Assembly: GCA_015680905.1 (NCBI GenBank)
Contig: CM027377.1
Coordinates: 15,772,501-15,836,500, forward strand
From: Coptis chinensis
Taxonomy: Eukaryota > Streptophyta > Magnoliopsida > Ranunculales > Ranunculaceae
DNA: 64,000 nt
Reading direction: 5' to 3'
Part shown: positions 21,977 through 33,500 of the stretch, piece after piece
Layout: each line of letters begins with the position of its first letter
Position numbering within the stretch: position 1 is the stretch's first letter
Made by a program: the position numbers and the translations under genes
The notes under the pieces: model-generated
What the model saw: the letters and a program-made list of their open reading frames with translations, nothing else
The model's database searches: none
Told to the model about the DNA's origin: nothing

Positions 21977-23115
21977 GGTGGATCCCAAGAGCAAGGCGGA
22001 GGTTGGAACAGGCGTCTCGGAGGTACACACTGATTCGAGGAGAATTATATCGAAGGAACTTCAACGGGCCTTTGTTGAAATGTTTGGGGCCGAAGCTGGC
22101 TCAAGAGGTGCTCAGGGAGCTACACGAAGGAGACTGCGGGAGCCATTCCGCGGGCCGGACAACGGTACACAGGTTGCTAACACAAGGTTATTTTTGGCCG
22201 CACATGAAAAGAGACGCTGTAGAGTTCGCCAGAAAGTGTGAGAAATGTCAAAGATTCTCTCAACTGATATGGGCCCCAGCAGAGCCGCTGCACTGTGTAT
22301 CTAGCCCATGGCCATTTGCAATGTGGGCCCTCGACATAGTGGGGTCGCTGCCAACGGCCCGAGGTAAGAGGAGGTTTCTGTTGGTCGCGACAGACTATTT
22401 TACAAAGTGGATCGAAGCCGTGCCCCTGCAAGTGGTAAAGGAGGTCCAAGTAATCAAGTTCTTGTGGGAGAATATTATTTGCCGTTTCGGGTTGCCGCAT
22501 GCTATCATTGCAGATAACGGGACGCAGTTCACGGGATCAAGAGTTAGGAGTTTTCTGCAGGCTTATCATGTGAAGGAGGGATTCTCGACCCCGTACAACC
22601 CCGAGGGCAATGGGCAGGCGGAATCCTCCAACAAGACCATACTAAACAATCTCAAGAGAAAGCTGGAAAGCAAGAAGGGGTCCTGGGCCGACGAGCTCAA
22701 TCATGTACTGTGGGCATATCGGACAACTCCGCGGACCACTATAATGGAGACCCCCTTTTCGTTAGCATATGGTGTGGAGGCCGTGATACCAACAGAGCCG
22801 GTGGCAGCGACCACTAGAACCTTAGCGGTCGAGGATGGATCAAACTAGGGCATCCTGGCCAGAAATATGAATCTAGCTGAAGAAAGAAAGAAGAGACACC
22901 ACAAGCGATCGATTTAGAAGAGTACCATCGCCGCCAAACGACAAAGATAACAAAAAGTGAAGCTAAGGAGCTTTAAGGTGGGAGACAAGGTACTTCGGCG
23001 GGTGACCCCCAACACCAAGAAAGTGAGCGAGGGAAAGCTGGGTCCAACATGGGAGGGGCCTTATATGGTGGTTGAGGTGGGAGGATCGGGCACCTACAAA
23101 GTTCTGCGAACTTGA
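21940..23115 (+). pseudogene. Integrase
   Basis: The N-terminal zinc-binding HHCC domain is seen as LHEGDCGSHSAG with CEKCQRF; the catalytic core as ALDIVGSLP (Asp), IIADNGTQF (Asp) and NGQAESSNKT (Glu), all three acidic residues kept. The main frame stops with TAG at 22846-22848. Past it the C-terminal GPY/F region is still readable to about 23115 (FKVGDKVLRR, GKLGPTWEGPYMV) with several stop codons between. Integrase inserts the DNA copy, here with the 5-bp duplication seen at the element ends. Confidence 0.88.
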
Positions 23116-23745
23116 AGGGAAAAACGGTTGAAAAACCGTGGAATGTAAAAAATTTGCTAAAAAATTTCATGAGTAAATGTAATGAGAGTGGTCAGAAACT
23201 GCATGAGCTAGTTGTACATAAATAAAACCTTAGCACTTTTGAGATGAATAGTGTCACATGAATTGTTACTGCCTTCAGAGTAAAGGGAATGGAAGGGGGG
23301 AGCCTTCCGAGGACGAGAGGTCTAAAACTCAGTCGGGGCAAAAAGAGTTCTCCACGACGGGTGCGAGATCTCACGCGAGCCGGGGCGAGAGGAGTTGCCC
23401 CGGACAAGATATGAGATGCCGGCATATCCGCGGACAAGGGGTCCGACATGTGTAGAGCTAGGGCGGGGCCCCGACCCTAACATGGGGCAGAGAGAGCGAG
23501 TGCTCCCGACCCAACGGGTGAAGACGATGATAGAGGTTCACTGTCGCTAAGGTCATGCAGATATCGGGTACCGACAAGGCACTTGGAATTCACAAAGACA
23601 AAATATATGATATATCCACAATCAGTTATCCTCAACCAGAGAGAGTAAAAATAAAACGGAATGTATCAGAAGTACTACAAATTGCAATAAAAGAAGCCTG
23701 GCGAGGGCACAAAATAGGCCATTTCAAGCAAAACACACTTAAGCA
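23116..23745 (+). other. Non-coding stretch between integrase and the antisense gene
   Basis: Short frames only. It contains GC-rich segments with inverted repeat character (for example around 23455-23500, GGGGCCCCGACC) typical of the region after pol in Tat elements. I see nothing else that I can name. Confidence 0.4.
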
Positions 23746-23874
23746 GCTTCATGGATCAATCGACTCGGCGGGCTTTTTCGAGGATCGGCATCCGCGGCGT
23801 CCTATCACCTCGGCCACTAAGACAGCGACCTCATCGACCCCGGGAGCAGATTCCGGAGGCGGCATAGCAACCTC

Positions 23875-25940
23875 AGAAGGGGGGGTCAACGGTCGGGGCT
23901 TCAGGGAGAAGCCGTCCTTCTTTGACAAGCCGCTCATGCTCCTCCTTGATCTTCTTGGCCACTCTCTTGTCGGCCTGGGCACGGAAGTGATTCTAGAGCT
24001 CGTCCATGTTAGCGTCGTGCTGCTTATAGAGGGCCGACATTTCAGCCTGGTGCTTCTCAGAGAGGGAGGCCAGAGCAGCGGTATGCTGAGCTAGGAGGGT
24101 TTCCCGCTGATTACTCAGGCGGTCATTGACCTTATCCTTGTAAGCGAGGTGGGCGGCCTCAGCAGTCTTCAGCTCGTCCTGGGCCCTGAGCTTCTCCATG
24201 TCCGCGGCCGCATTCCTTTGCTCCAGGCGGGCAACGTCACCGTCCAACTGGTCGATCCTGGCCCGTGCACCAAAAAGGCCTCGGATCATATAGGAGATGT
24301 CCAAGATCATCTGAAAAGAAGTAACTGTAGTTAGAGTATTCAGAGGGAGGAAGGGAAAGATACCCAGTACGAAGGAGAGAGTACCTTCTCCCAACCAGTG
24401 CAAAAGGAGGTCCGGTGAGAGTCAAACGTTCCCCCGTCAGCATATGCCATGTCTCTAGGAAGATGAGACCCGTAGAACAGAGAGGAGGCCACGGCAGCGT
24501 TGTCCAAGGCCGAATCGCGGATGTTGAGAGTACGGTTTCGAACCTTGAAGGTGGGGCAGAAAGTAGGAATGGGCTCAGTCCCCCCTCTTTCGGAGCGGGG
24601 AGCCACCTCCTTCCCAGGCCGCTGTTTGGCACGAGCGAGAGCAACAGGGTGGTCAGTGGATTGATGGGCAGGGTCCTCTCCAGACGCAGAAGTCCGCGGG
24701 CGTTTAGGAGCCGGAGGAGGAGAGGATTGAGCCGCGGCTGTAGGGACAACAACGGAGACCTCCTTATCGTCTGAGTCGCTGTCGAAGAGCTTACGCTTGT
24801 GGGCGCCCATGTCGGGATGAGGAGAAGTAGTGGAGAGCGAATGAGGAGAAGAGTATTGATCTTCCCAAGTGGTCAGGGACCGGTAAGGGTGAGGGTCAAC
24901 GGAATGAGGTGGAGAAGCGGAGGATGAAGGTGAGGGACTGCGGATTGGTTTGTGGCGGGGGGAAGCTTTCTTGGGGTGGCGCTTCTTCTTGGGAGGGGGT
25001 GTATCCCGAGGCTTTCTCTCTTTGGGCGGTGGGGGGTGATAAAATGGGAAACAATATTTTCCAATAAGTTTCAGCTGAGGATCGGAAAGGAGGGGAGTGG
25101 CAGTGACAGGATCAATCCCTAGTACCGCGGATTGTGCCTGTCCCAGGTCGCGAATCTTCCGGAAGGTGGTGGAAAAGAAACTATCGTAGGGCCGCGACTT
25201 CAAGTCCGGACGCCAACCTAAAAAAGAAAACGTTCAAGTCAGAAGAGGGAACAAAAAAGACCTACACCAAGGGGATTAGTAGATAGGCAGACTCACCGCT
25301 GGGGAGAAAAGCCAGGTGACTAAGGTTCAAGTCGGGAGGAAGATCCGCGGAGAGGAAGTTCCCAGAGATGTAAAGAGGGTAATGGTGCCACAACTTGTCC
25401 GAGGAGGTGACACGGAGTATAAAGTGTTGCTTTCTAGGTCGAACGCAGAAAGAGTGGTATCCCCACGCTGACATCCTTGGTGCTCTTTTTTATGTAAAAA
25501 TGAGCAGTCATGTCGCGGACTGTTATTTTGGGGACTTCGGACCGGTTGTAGTAGTTCGCAGCATACATAACCCTCCAGAAATTGCCGATGCCTTGGCAAG
25601 GAGGGATGTTGAAGTGATTGCACACCTCGATGTCAAGACGGGTGAGGGGCAAACGGAGGCCGGCTACAATCTGCCCTACCGTGGCAACTAGACAGCCCGG
25701 TTTGTAGGGAACCAAGTGGGGGTAGTAGGTTAAGGCAGGGACATGCTCTAATATGACGTCAGCGGGTATGCCGTAAGCCGCCTTAACAGCTTCAAGATTA
25801 GGTCGGCGGCTGCGGGGAGGGGGCGGTGGAAGGGCAAAGGGGCGCCCAGAGGTGGAAGGAGCCCCGATCTGGTCGGGGTGGGGGGGAGGCGACACCGCGG
25901 GACAGGGAGGAGGACGAGGTGTCGATCTGGAAGCCGACAT
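23875..25940 (-). pseudogene. Antisense gene of a Tat retrotransposon, three exons, coiled-coil C-terminus
   Basis: Reads opposite to gag-pol. Exon 1 runs from ATG 25940 to 25297, exon 2 from 25217 to 24385, exon 3 from 24310. Introns begin GTGAGT (25296) and GTACTC (24384) and end TTTTTTAG and TTTTCAG; both junctions keep the frame. Exon 1 has a proline-rich start and the domain known in Pfam as 'putative gypsy type transposon' (VGQIVAGLRLPLTRLDIEV, NIPPCQGIGNFWRVMYAA). A frameshift near 25470 moves the reading to YHSFCVRPRKQHFILRVTS. Exon 2 is low-complexity, Pro, Ser and basic rich (RKPRDTPPPKKKRHPKK). Exon 3 is a heptad-rich coiled coil (RIDQLDGDVARLEQRNA) stopped by TAG at 23993, after which the frame stays family-like to 23875. 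The function of these antisense proteins is not established. Confidence 0.75.
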
Positions 25941-26228
25941 CGAATTCAAGGAAGAAGTTACACAGTCAAGGCAGGTGGGAGAGAGAAGAAACCGAACAGT
26001 CTCAAACTCAAGAGAGAAACACGCAATATAGCAATAAATGGATTAAAAAGGAAAAGGGACCAACCTGAGGGAAGGGGGAGTAGCAGGAACAAAACCCTCA
26101 GCAAAAGAAAACAGGAAGGACAGCCGCACGCGTGAACAGAGTAGCTAATTAGGGGGAAGAGTAGAGAGAGGGAGAGCAAATGGGAAGAAAATGAAAGACT
26201 GAATGGAGGAGAGAAAGAATCGAGCGGG

Positions 26229-26237
26229 CTTTTTATA
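26229..26237 (-). promoter_or_regulatory. Candidate TATA box of the antisense gene
   Basis: TATAAAAAG on the minus strand, about 290 bp upstream of the antisense ATG at 25940. Position and sequence fit a promoter inside the region before the 3' LTR, but nothing else here confirms it. Confidence 0.4.
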
Positions 26238-26473
26238 AGAGGAAGGGGCAAAAGAGTAATTGGAGGGGGCTGAAATCGAGGCGACACTAAAAGGGATCAG
26301 TCAGGGAGTGACGCGTGGATGCGCAAGAAACGAGGGGGCGCAAGTTATAATTGCGATGGGACTCGTGAGTCCAGCGATGAAAAAGAATATTTTGGGACCG
26401 CGGATGGAAACGTGACGTTGTGGACTCTCGACTCCCCGATCACCAAATGGTCGCGGACTCGAGAGGGGGCATC

Positions 26474-26798
26474 TGTAGGGGTAGTATGGAGGCCCGAAGT
26501 ATCAAAGGGAGGATGCGCTCGAGTCGACGAAAGGTATCAAGTCGCGGTGTACTGGATCAGCGCTAAGTCACATGGCCGCAGTACGGAAACCCTACACGCG
26601 TAGAGAAGGGGACCGTGAGATGGAGGGACAGGTGGAGGGCCCGGATGGAGAAAGGAATCGATATAAAGAGAAAGAGAAGAGAAGAGAGAAGGGGGGAGAA
26701 GAAAAGAAAAGAGGAGAGGAGCGGCCATTGGAGAGAGTGGAGAGAATAGTGATAGAAGATTGAGGGATAGTGAGAGTAACAAGGTTTGGGTTGTAACA
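26474..26798 (+). repeat. 3' LTR (intact, 325 bp)
   Basis: TGTAGGGGTAGTATGG to GGTTTGGGTTGTAACA, preceded by a purine-rich polypurine tract (GAGAGGGGGC, 26461-26470) and followed by the ATTTT target duplication. It contains the empty site for the hAT element present in the 5' LTR. Confidence 0.93.
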
Positions 26799-26869
26799 AT
26801 TTTGTAAAGTCTTTTCAGCACACAAAATATATAATAGATCCCGGGCGTATGCCCAGGTCAAAAATCTAG

Positions 26870-27760
26870 TTTTATATATATCTTAATATTAAATCTCCCA
26901 CATGGGGTATTTTTCGAGCTCTATTAAAATTCCACATTATCATCTCTTATTAAAATGGGAATTCCTCTCCTATTGAATTTTTTTTAAGGCACTTCTAATT
27001 AAAACAGAAATTATTTTCCTATTAAAACTGAAATTCTTCATCTATTAGAAAAAAGAAATTCTAGCACTTCTGATTAAAACATGAATCATTCTATTATTAA
27101 AACATGAATCATTCTCTTATTAAAACGGTATCTCTCCCCCAGTTAAAAAACGGGTTTTAAAACTTAATTAAAATAATTTGTTGATAAATTAAAACGAGTT
27201 AGCGACGAAAACATGAATCACGATTTGTTAGAAACTATATATATATATGCTCCTATACGGACTTCCCATATAAAACAAGATCCAGACCAACCGACCAAGC
27301 CAGAATGCTAGATACGTAAGTAACTCCATTCCTCTCTATTTCTCAGCTCTCTCTTAAAGTTAACTTAGAGCATCTCTAGGTGGCAGTATAACCTGTCAAA
27401 TTTGAAGAAAAACTTTGAAATTTCTCGGAATTCCAACTCTAGGTGGCTTCAAATTCGGTTGCATCACCTTCTTGTTCGCAAATTTGGCAATTTGGATGCG
27501 GATGCGGAGTGACATTAGTAATGTTGCGAGCCATTACAAATGTTGCCCCAATTATTTTTTTGACTTTGACCAGCACCACGCGCCAGTGGTACTGTCGCGC
27601 GCTACTACTAATGTCGCGTGCTCCAATGGGAAAAAAAGGGACAAAAAACGGCCAAAATTCTACATCTATATATCTACACTCATCTCTTTCTTCATTTTAC
27701 ATACACTCAACTCAAACATTCTTATTAAACAACTCAACCATTTCACACACAACACTCTCA
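26870..27760. other. AT-rich sequence with imperfect short repeats; possible Harbinger left end
   Basis: Between the Helitron end and the ORF1-like fragment. The first 300 bp hold repeated ATTAAAAC and CATGAATCATTCT motifs and resemble no gene. From 27369 the sequence GAGCATCTCTAGG follows TTA, like the termini of plant PIF/Harbinger MITEs (TTA target site, GAGCATCT ends), but the matching right end was not found. Confidence 0.3.
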
Positions 27761-27990
27761 ATGTCACAACCAAAACAAGGCAGGGGTCCAAGTTGGACAA
27801 ATGAAGAAAATATTGCTCTTACTAGAGCGTGGATTGAGATTGGAGAAGATCCTATAGTAGGGAATGATCAATTGGGACAAGTTTATTGGGAATGAATTAT
27901 GGCTAGGATGAATGAAATTCAAAGTTTTGACCGCAACCGTAAGTGGAAGGGAGTCTCACAACGTTGGGCGATTCTTTTACCGTTCTTGTA
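27761..27990 (+). pseudogene. SANT/Myb-like protein fragment of PIF/Harbinger ORF1 type
   Basis: ATG at 27761 begins MSQPKQGRGPSWTNEENIAL, followed by RAWIEIGEDPIVGNDQ; after an in-frame TGA at 27893-27895 the same frame continues with RMNEIQSF and WKGVSQRWAIL. The pattern (SWTxEEDxxLxxAWxxxSxDPIxGxDQ ... SLxxRW) is that of the plant trihelix-like family often annotated as glutathione S-transferase T3-like, which includes PIF/Harbinger ORF1 DNA-binding proteins. A CGA-to-TGA change would account for the stop. No DDE transposase ORF is adjacent, so it is a dead fragment. It could also be a captured host Myb-like exon. Confidence 0.55.
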
Positions 27991-28111
27991 CGTGTAGTGT
28001 ATAATAAACCGAATTTGTACTCGAATAACAACAGTTGCAACAAAGCTTGAGTCTCATTAGTTTGAACTTGTAATATGTTGTTTTTGCTTTTACGATTGTA
28101 ATATGCAATAA

Positions 28112-28503
28112 TTCTTTAAAAATTAGCTACTGAAGTTAACTTAAAATAAGTACGTACGTAAAAATTCACCTACAAAATGAATTCAAATCTAATTTTTTGT
28201 GGTTATGAAGCACTCACCATAATGATTATCTTCCCAAAATTTTAACTCATTTGGAAACCTCTAACATAGATTAAAATTGTTGTCATCTTTAAAAAAAAAT
28301 CTAACGGTCCATAAATGTTGAATTTTTGTAATTGTTTTTTGCCCATATTGTAGGTTTCCAAATTAGCTGAAATTTTATAGAGATGATCTTAATATTGAGT
28401 ATATTATATCCACAAAAAAATAGATTTAAATTCATTTTGTAGGTGAAGTTTTCTTTCCGTACTTATTTTAAAATTAACTTAAGTAGCTACTTTTAAGAGA
28501 AGG
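28112..28503. mobile_element. Inverted-repeat MITE
   Basis: About 390 bp with long imperfect terminal inverted repeats: TTAGCTACTGAAGTTAAC and ATTCACCTACAAAATGAATT on the left recur inverted on the right (28400-28490). The arms are roughly 90-100 bp with several mismatches. Target duplication unclear. It abuts the Helitron 3' end at 28520. Confidence 0.6.
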
Positions 28504-28523
28504 ACTATATATATATATACTAG

Positions 28524-30160
28524 TTTTCGAACCCGTTCAATGAACGGGTGCCGTTATATTAAATTATTATGAAAATTATAGTAACTATGTAGGGCTGTGG
28601 AGCTATGAGATATGAATATTATATTAGTTTTTACTTAATTTTTTATGTGGATAGCTATGAGATATGAATATATTAATATTATATTGGGTTACACTAAATT
28701 TTTGATGTGATTCTTATGAATATCATTAATCAGTATATCTCTCACGTTGAAGAAAGAGATGCTGAAGTAACCTTAAGTTGAAATAGCTATCACGTAATAT
28801 TGCTTTAATCTAGTTATTAGAAAATGATACTGGGCTACATTATGAATAAATTAAGATCGAGCATTTAGTAATGGTTTCTTGCTGTTTAGCAAAAAAGTGT
28901 TAATCTTTTAAAGTTTACATCCATTATCAGCTATATTTGGTGGTTTTATGTAAAGGAATTGGGAAATAAGTGATTGCGGACAGAGTACAGGTGTAAATTG
29001 AAGGTTGCCAGAAACTGTAGGATTTGAGGAGAAAGGTTATCCTGGGTTGCATTATCCCACAACTCTTTCATTGTACATAGAACTTGTTGTTGATTGGACA
29101 TGATGTCTTTTTCAGTCTTTTAATGTAAATGGTGTAAATTCATAAAATTTTGTAATGGCAAAAAGTAAGAGCAACAAAACAAAGAAATTTCTTGAAGAAA
29201 TGTTATCACTGCATCTCTGTTGTTATTTCTGATTATGTATTAATCTTATGGGATAACGCGCAATAGAAGAGACAATAACTGATTTTCATATTTCACCTTT
29301 CAAGTGAATTGAAGCTTTCATTTCCTCTTTCTATGCATGTTTCATTGTTCTTTTCTAGGATAAAATAGAAGATGCTGTAAGGAAACCAACATTAATATTT
29401 TGTGCCATGGCACTTACCTTATCACCATGCTGAAATCACTGGCCTCACTGTGTTGATGAACTTGGCTTGAGGTTTTATAAGGAATGGTGAATTTATAAGG
29501 AAGAGCAGGAATAATCTGATGCATTCTAGGCAAGGGTTACCTCCTTGTGCATTCTAAACCCAATTTTTGGTAGTTCGATATACTTTACGTCTATCTCTCT
29601 GCTTGCTTATGTTTGCCTATGGAGCAAAGAATTACGCATTACTCATTGTCATTTGCCAACAGGGCATAATTTTGCACTTGGGAGCAGCATTAATATTTTC
29701 CTTTCTATATTGGTACTCGAGTATAATCTTGCAAGCATTGGGCCTAAGCAGATATAGCTGATCAAACCCAGATGTTTGCGCGCGGCATGCTCCCTCAACT
29801 CTATGCTTCTACTCTGAATTTGGCAATGTTCTGTTTCAAGCACAGAACATTGTGAACCCCTTAGGTTATTGGTTACATAGCTACTGGGATTTTTTTCTTG
29901 CATTTGCTTCTCACTTGTCTATGAGCTTTGAAATGGGCTTTGAAATGGGTTATGATATATTGATTTGGTATCTGCTTGCTTTTAATTTTGTTATGTTATA
30001 CGAAACAGAAAAATGAGTTGTAACAACACACAAAGAAATCATATAGAAAATTGTTTGATTTAAAAATTACTAAAGATATGATTCCATATATGTAAAAATG
30101 TCTGATAAGTCATCTCATCTCCAAGATTGAACAGATAGTTACGTAGAGAGAATCATAATT
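28524..30160. other. Helitron interior, no gene recognised
   Basis: AT-rich DNA with short frames. A 64 to 70-codon hydrophobic stretch in two frames at 29545-29761 resembles nothing I know. Patches of mixed composition (for example 28980-29120 and 29360-29560) look exon-like but give no recognisable peptide. Confidence 0.3.
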
Positions 30161-30550
30161 CTACCATTCCCTCTTTATAATTGCCTTTAGATAATTAATA
30201 TATTCTTTCAGACTCTGAATTTCTTCTTCCTGAATTTGTATGCACTGATTTCTAAGCATGTCGTTCTTTTCTACAATCTCAAGTTTGTTGCAAATTTCTT
30301 CTATTTCTTCGTAGTTATAGTCTACTACTTCAAAGCCTATCTCACTGTGCAGAAAATCAATTGCTTTCTTTGATGCTGAATTTTCTGAATCTTCTCGAGT
30401 TGTTGAGTTTCCTTCGAATTGGTGATTGTCTTTGATGTTAAAGATTGGAACGTCAATTGATATTTGACATCTGTATTGATTTTCTCCCAATATTTCGTTG
30501 CAAAATTCTGGGTCGTCTATCTTTAATATTTTGGTGCAGTGCATTAACAT
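30161..30550 (-). CDS. Small protein with a dsRNA-binding-domain-like segment and a coiled coil
   Basis: A 129-codon uninterrupted frame from ATG 30550 to TAG 30161-30163. Residues about 10-70 look like a double-stranded RNA-binding fold: GENQYRCQISIDVP (strand-like, as in xxxxxFxVxVxV), then QFEGNSTTREDSENSASKKA and IDFLHSE, the usual place of the G-x-SKKxAxxxAAxxAL motif. The rest (EEIEEICNKLEIVEKN, then IQIQEEEIQSLKEYINYLKA) is predicted to form a coiled coil. It lies inside the minus-strand Helitron and on its strand. Intact frame in otherwise decayed DNA makes it worth noting, but it may be a captured exon or chance. No function is claimed. Confidence 0.35.
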   Translation of the reverse strand: MLMHCTKILKIDDPEFCNEILGENQYRCQISIDVPIFNIKDNHQFEGNSTTREDSENSASKKAIDFLHSEIGFEVVDYNYEEIEEICNKLEIVEKNDMLRNQCIQIQEEEIQSLKEYINYLKAIIKREW

Positions 30551-33500
30551 ATCTTTGAATTTTAGAGGGATAAGTTTTCAAAATTGGATTCGCTGCATCA
30601 ATTTATAGATCAATTTATTGTTAGTAAAACACTTGAAAATTACAATTAACCAAAAAAAATATGAATTATTTTGTAAACATGATTGGCTTTGTTCAAATTT
30701 TTGGAGCCAGTTTTTACTGAGGAACCATGTAGGTTTTCTAGATTAAGGTTGATACTACCAACTGTATGAGTACGTGTTGTATCCTTAGAGATATTTCTGG
30801 AGCGTGAATTGGGTCATATTGGAGTGCTGAAATTCTATTGCAACAGGTACTACTTGTAGTTGTGATTGCTACACTATTACTCTGTTACATTCTCCCTGTT
30901 TATACTTATTTATATGATTCATTGTCATGTAGCTAGATGTGGGCTGAATTTTTGCTATGTTGTTAACTCCAAAGACTTGATTTTCAAGACATGGTGCTTT
31001 CATTACACTTTTTAGTAGTCAGAGCTCGAGATGCTGCTTTCAAGGTGTGGTAGTAATTCTAAGTGTTCAACACAAACCACATTAATCAACACAGACCACA
31101 GGAGTATATATCAACACAGAGCATTCAGAGCTCGAGATGCTGCTTTCAAGGTGGGGTAGTCCGAGAGAGAAATCAATAATACCAACACTAATACTAATGG
31201 TTCAGACTACAAATAGTTGAGCGTTTGAATATTGAAGCATTAGAAAATACCTTACAGAGTTACAGAAAACAGTGGTATGATCTCTTTGTAAGCATATAAG
31301 TGTCTGATTCTTTGTCCGGTCGCTATTCATGTGGGTTTTTCCGTTTCCAAAAAGAGTTTATTTCCTAAAAGATCCGTATAGATTTCTCCGTTTCCAAAAA
31401 GAGTTTAATTCCTAAAAGATAGATAAGTACTAAGATGTACAAAAACTTCTTATTTAGTTATCCCGATTTTTCAAACTTCTTATTTAACCACAAAATGGTG
31501 ACATTACGCGGAAAACCAATTGTGTATCCTCGAGCACCACTGAATGTTGAAATACCACCATCAAAAAAGTTGAAATACTGTTTGTGCAAATCTGCAATAG
31601 CTGTAATAGTATTAACCTGTCATATGAAGTGGTGAACTGCAATTGCTCAGATTTAATTTGGATACAAATCCAATGGTTATAGTACAACCTCATCCTCCAA
31701 AGCATCTCACCAGATTTTTTTGTTACGTTTCACATCTTATGAAGTCCCGTGGTTCAATGAGTGGAAGGCATGCAAGTAAGAACTATCAAATTCAAACTAA
31801 TTAGATATTAAAGCTGGTGTCGGCATGATCGGACACTCATCGGCCAGAAGCAAAAAGGGTTTGGACGGACTTGAGTTATTTGGATTAATTATGACATAAG
31901 AACAATTGTCTTTAAAGATAAATTGAAACTTTTAGAGTTTACTTGTAAAAGCTCAAAGGAACTTTCAAACATATAAAAGAAAGCACCTCAATCCATTGAT
32001 GGGATTCTGGACATTGTAAATTATGTAGCACGGATACTATTACAACCTCCACCTACACAAAAGTTCTAATGGTGAATAGAAAACAAAGCATGCTAAATAG
32101 TGATCCTGCTCATAAGGGAAAGCATCTGCATACATGCACCAAGACCCAAGATACTCAAGGGAACACCTGGTCATAATAAAAAACAAAGCCAACCATCAAA
32201 CTGAGGGATATGCAATGAAACTCATAACAAATAAGAAAACAAAAGTTACCAAGTAGGTAAAAACTCAATATATATATATATTGCTTTGAAAACAATCCTC
32301 AATGAGATAACTAACATGCTTCATAAAGTCGGCGGTTCACATGCATATCAATAAGGATTGTAATCTAGAATGGGAATAGGAGAAACGTTTGCGACCTATT
32401 CAGAGATTAACATAGGTTGGAGACAAATCGTCCCACAAATATTTTAAAAAATTCATAGCTTCTCGAATCTGCAACATTTTAGGCTTAAACTAAGTTAAAT
32501 AAGGATTAGTATAGTCTTGAATCAATCTTTGACACATATATGATAAAGTTTGGTTATCAAAATGGATATCTAATCAGAACTTCAATATAAGTATAATAAT
32601 ATTTTCCTAATCCAAGTTCATGTCTATGTTTTTTATTGTCATTATCTTTGAAATACTCAAAGACAAATACATATATGAGTTTCAAAAAAACCATGCCTAA
32701 TTTATTGTAAACAGAGCAGCAAAACTGGTGTGTCGAGAGACCGAAAGGTAAAAGAGAAAACTGCGAAAAGTGTAGAAAGCATAGTTTGATATGGTTTAAT
32801 AAATATTCCAAACTTTCTAGTCAAAACATCTTAGACCTTGTAAGCAAATGTAAATGAACCCTTAGCTTTTCAATAGATTACCTGATAAATTGATTATCGG
32901 AGAGTGAGAGCGATTAAGATTTTAATGGAGATAACATAGGGCTTACTCTTCAATCTTCTGCGAACAATTGAAAGAAAAGTTTTAGATTAAGATAGTTGTC
33001 TTCAAGCAAGAGGCTAAAACATAGCTAACACAATTTGTTGCTGGCTTAAAGACTATCAAAGCTTATCTCTAATTTTCCAAGCTCGTATGTTGAGTGGAAC
33101 CTAAACTTTGATAGAGAACCATATCCATTAGAGAAGTATATAGCACAAAGGTAAGAACCTAGTATTAGCCTATATATCAGCCTATCAGTGTATACTTATC
33201 CAATTACGCTCTAAAGAAGAAGAAAAAAAATTGAACAGCTCAAACTATTAGGGTGTGAGGCAACCTTGCCTAGTCTAAAGTGACTTGAATAACAACACAT
33301 ACGTCTAGATGAGATAAGATGAGATAAGACATGCAGTGTATTAAAGAGTTATTATTAAAAGAGACGAATTGAAAATACTTCCATTTATGTTGGAGATACG
33401 TCAAACATATCTATATTGGTCAGAAATTCAGCTCTTAGTCCCTCACCATCAAGTTTGCCTAGTAAGGGAAAACACATTGTGTTACACAGACTCTAACACA

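Larger units (their letters stand above)
16508..26798 (+). mobile_element. Ty3/gypsy LTR retrotransposon, Tat lineage
   Basis: Two LTRs (TG...CA), a 5-bp target duplication ATTTT (16503-16507 and 26799-26803), a primer-binding-site-like stretch after the 5' LTR, and gag, protease, RT, RNase H and integrase in gypsy order. Three traits point to the plant Tat lineage: the RT sequence style (VCVDFTD-like and YIDDM motifs), an extra complete RNase H domain before integrase, and a spliced antisense ORF between pol and the 3' LTR. The coding region has many frameshifts and stops, so it cannot make its own proteins, yet its LTRs are nearly identical (five transitions in 325 bp by eye). Confidence 0.9.
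12994..26869 (+). mobile_element. Helitron, family A, copy 3, interrupted by a Tat retrotransposon
   Basis: The 5' end is slightly worn (TAATATACTAAAG directly after the CTAG of copy 2) and the 3' end is typical: CCGGGCGTATGCCCAGG hairpin region and CTAG at 26866-26869. Without the 10.3-kb retrotransposon (16508-26798) it is about 3.6 kb. The interior follows copy 1 (for example the stretch about 13280-16490 against 5380-7945) and contains a hAT MITE at 13982-14363. Non-coding. Confidence 0.75.

Noticed and set aside
24237..24752. A 171-codon minus-strand frame overlapping the antisense gene
   Set aside because: It is an alternative frame of exon 2, whose own frame links to exons 1 and 3 through proper splice sites.
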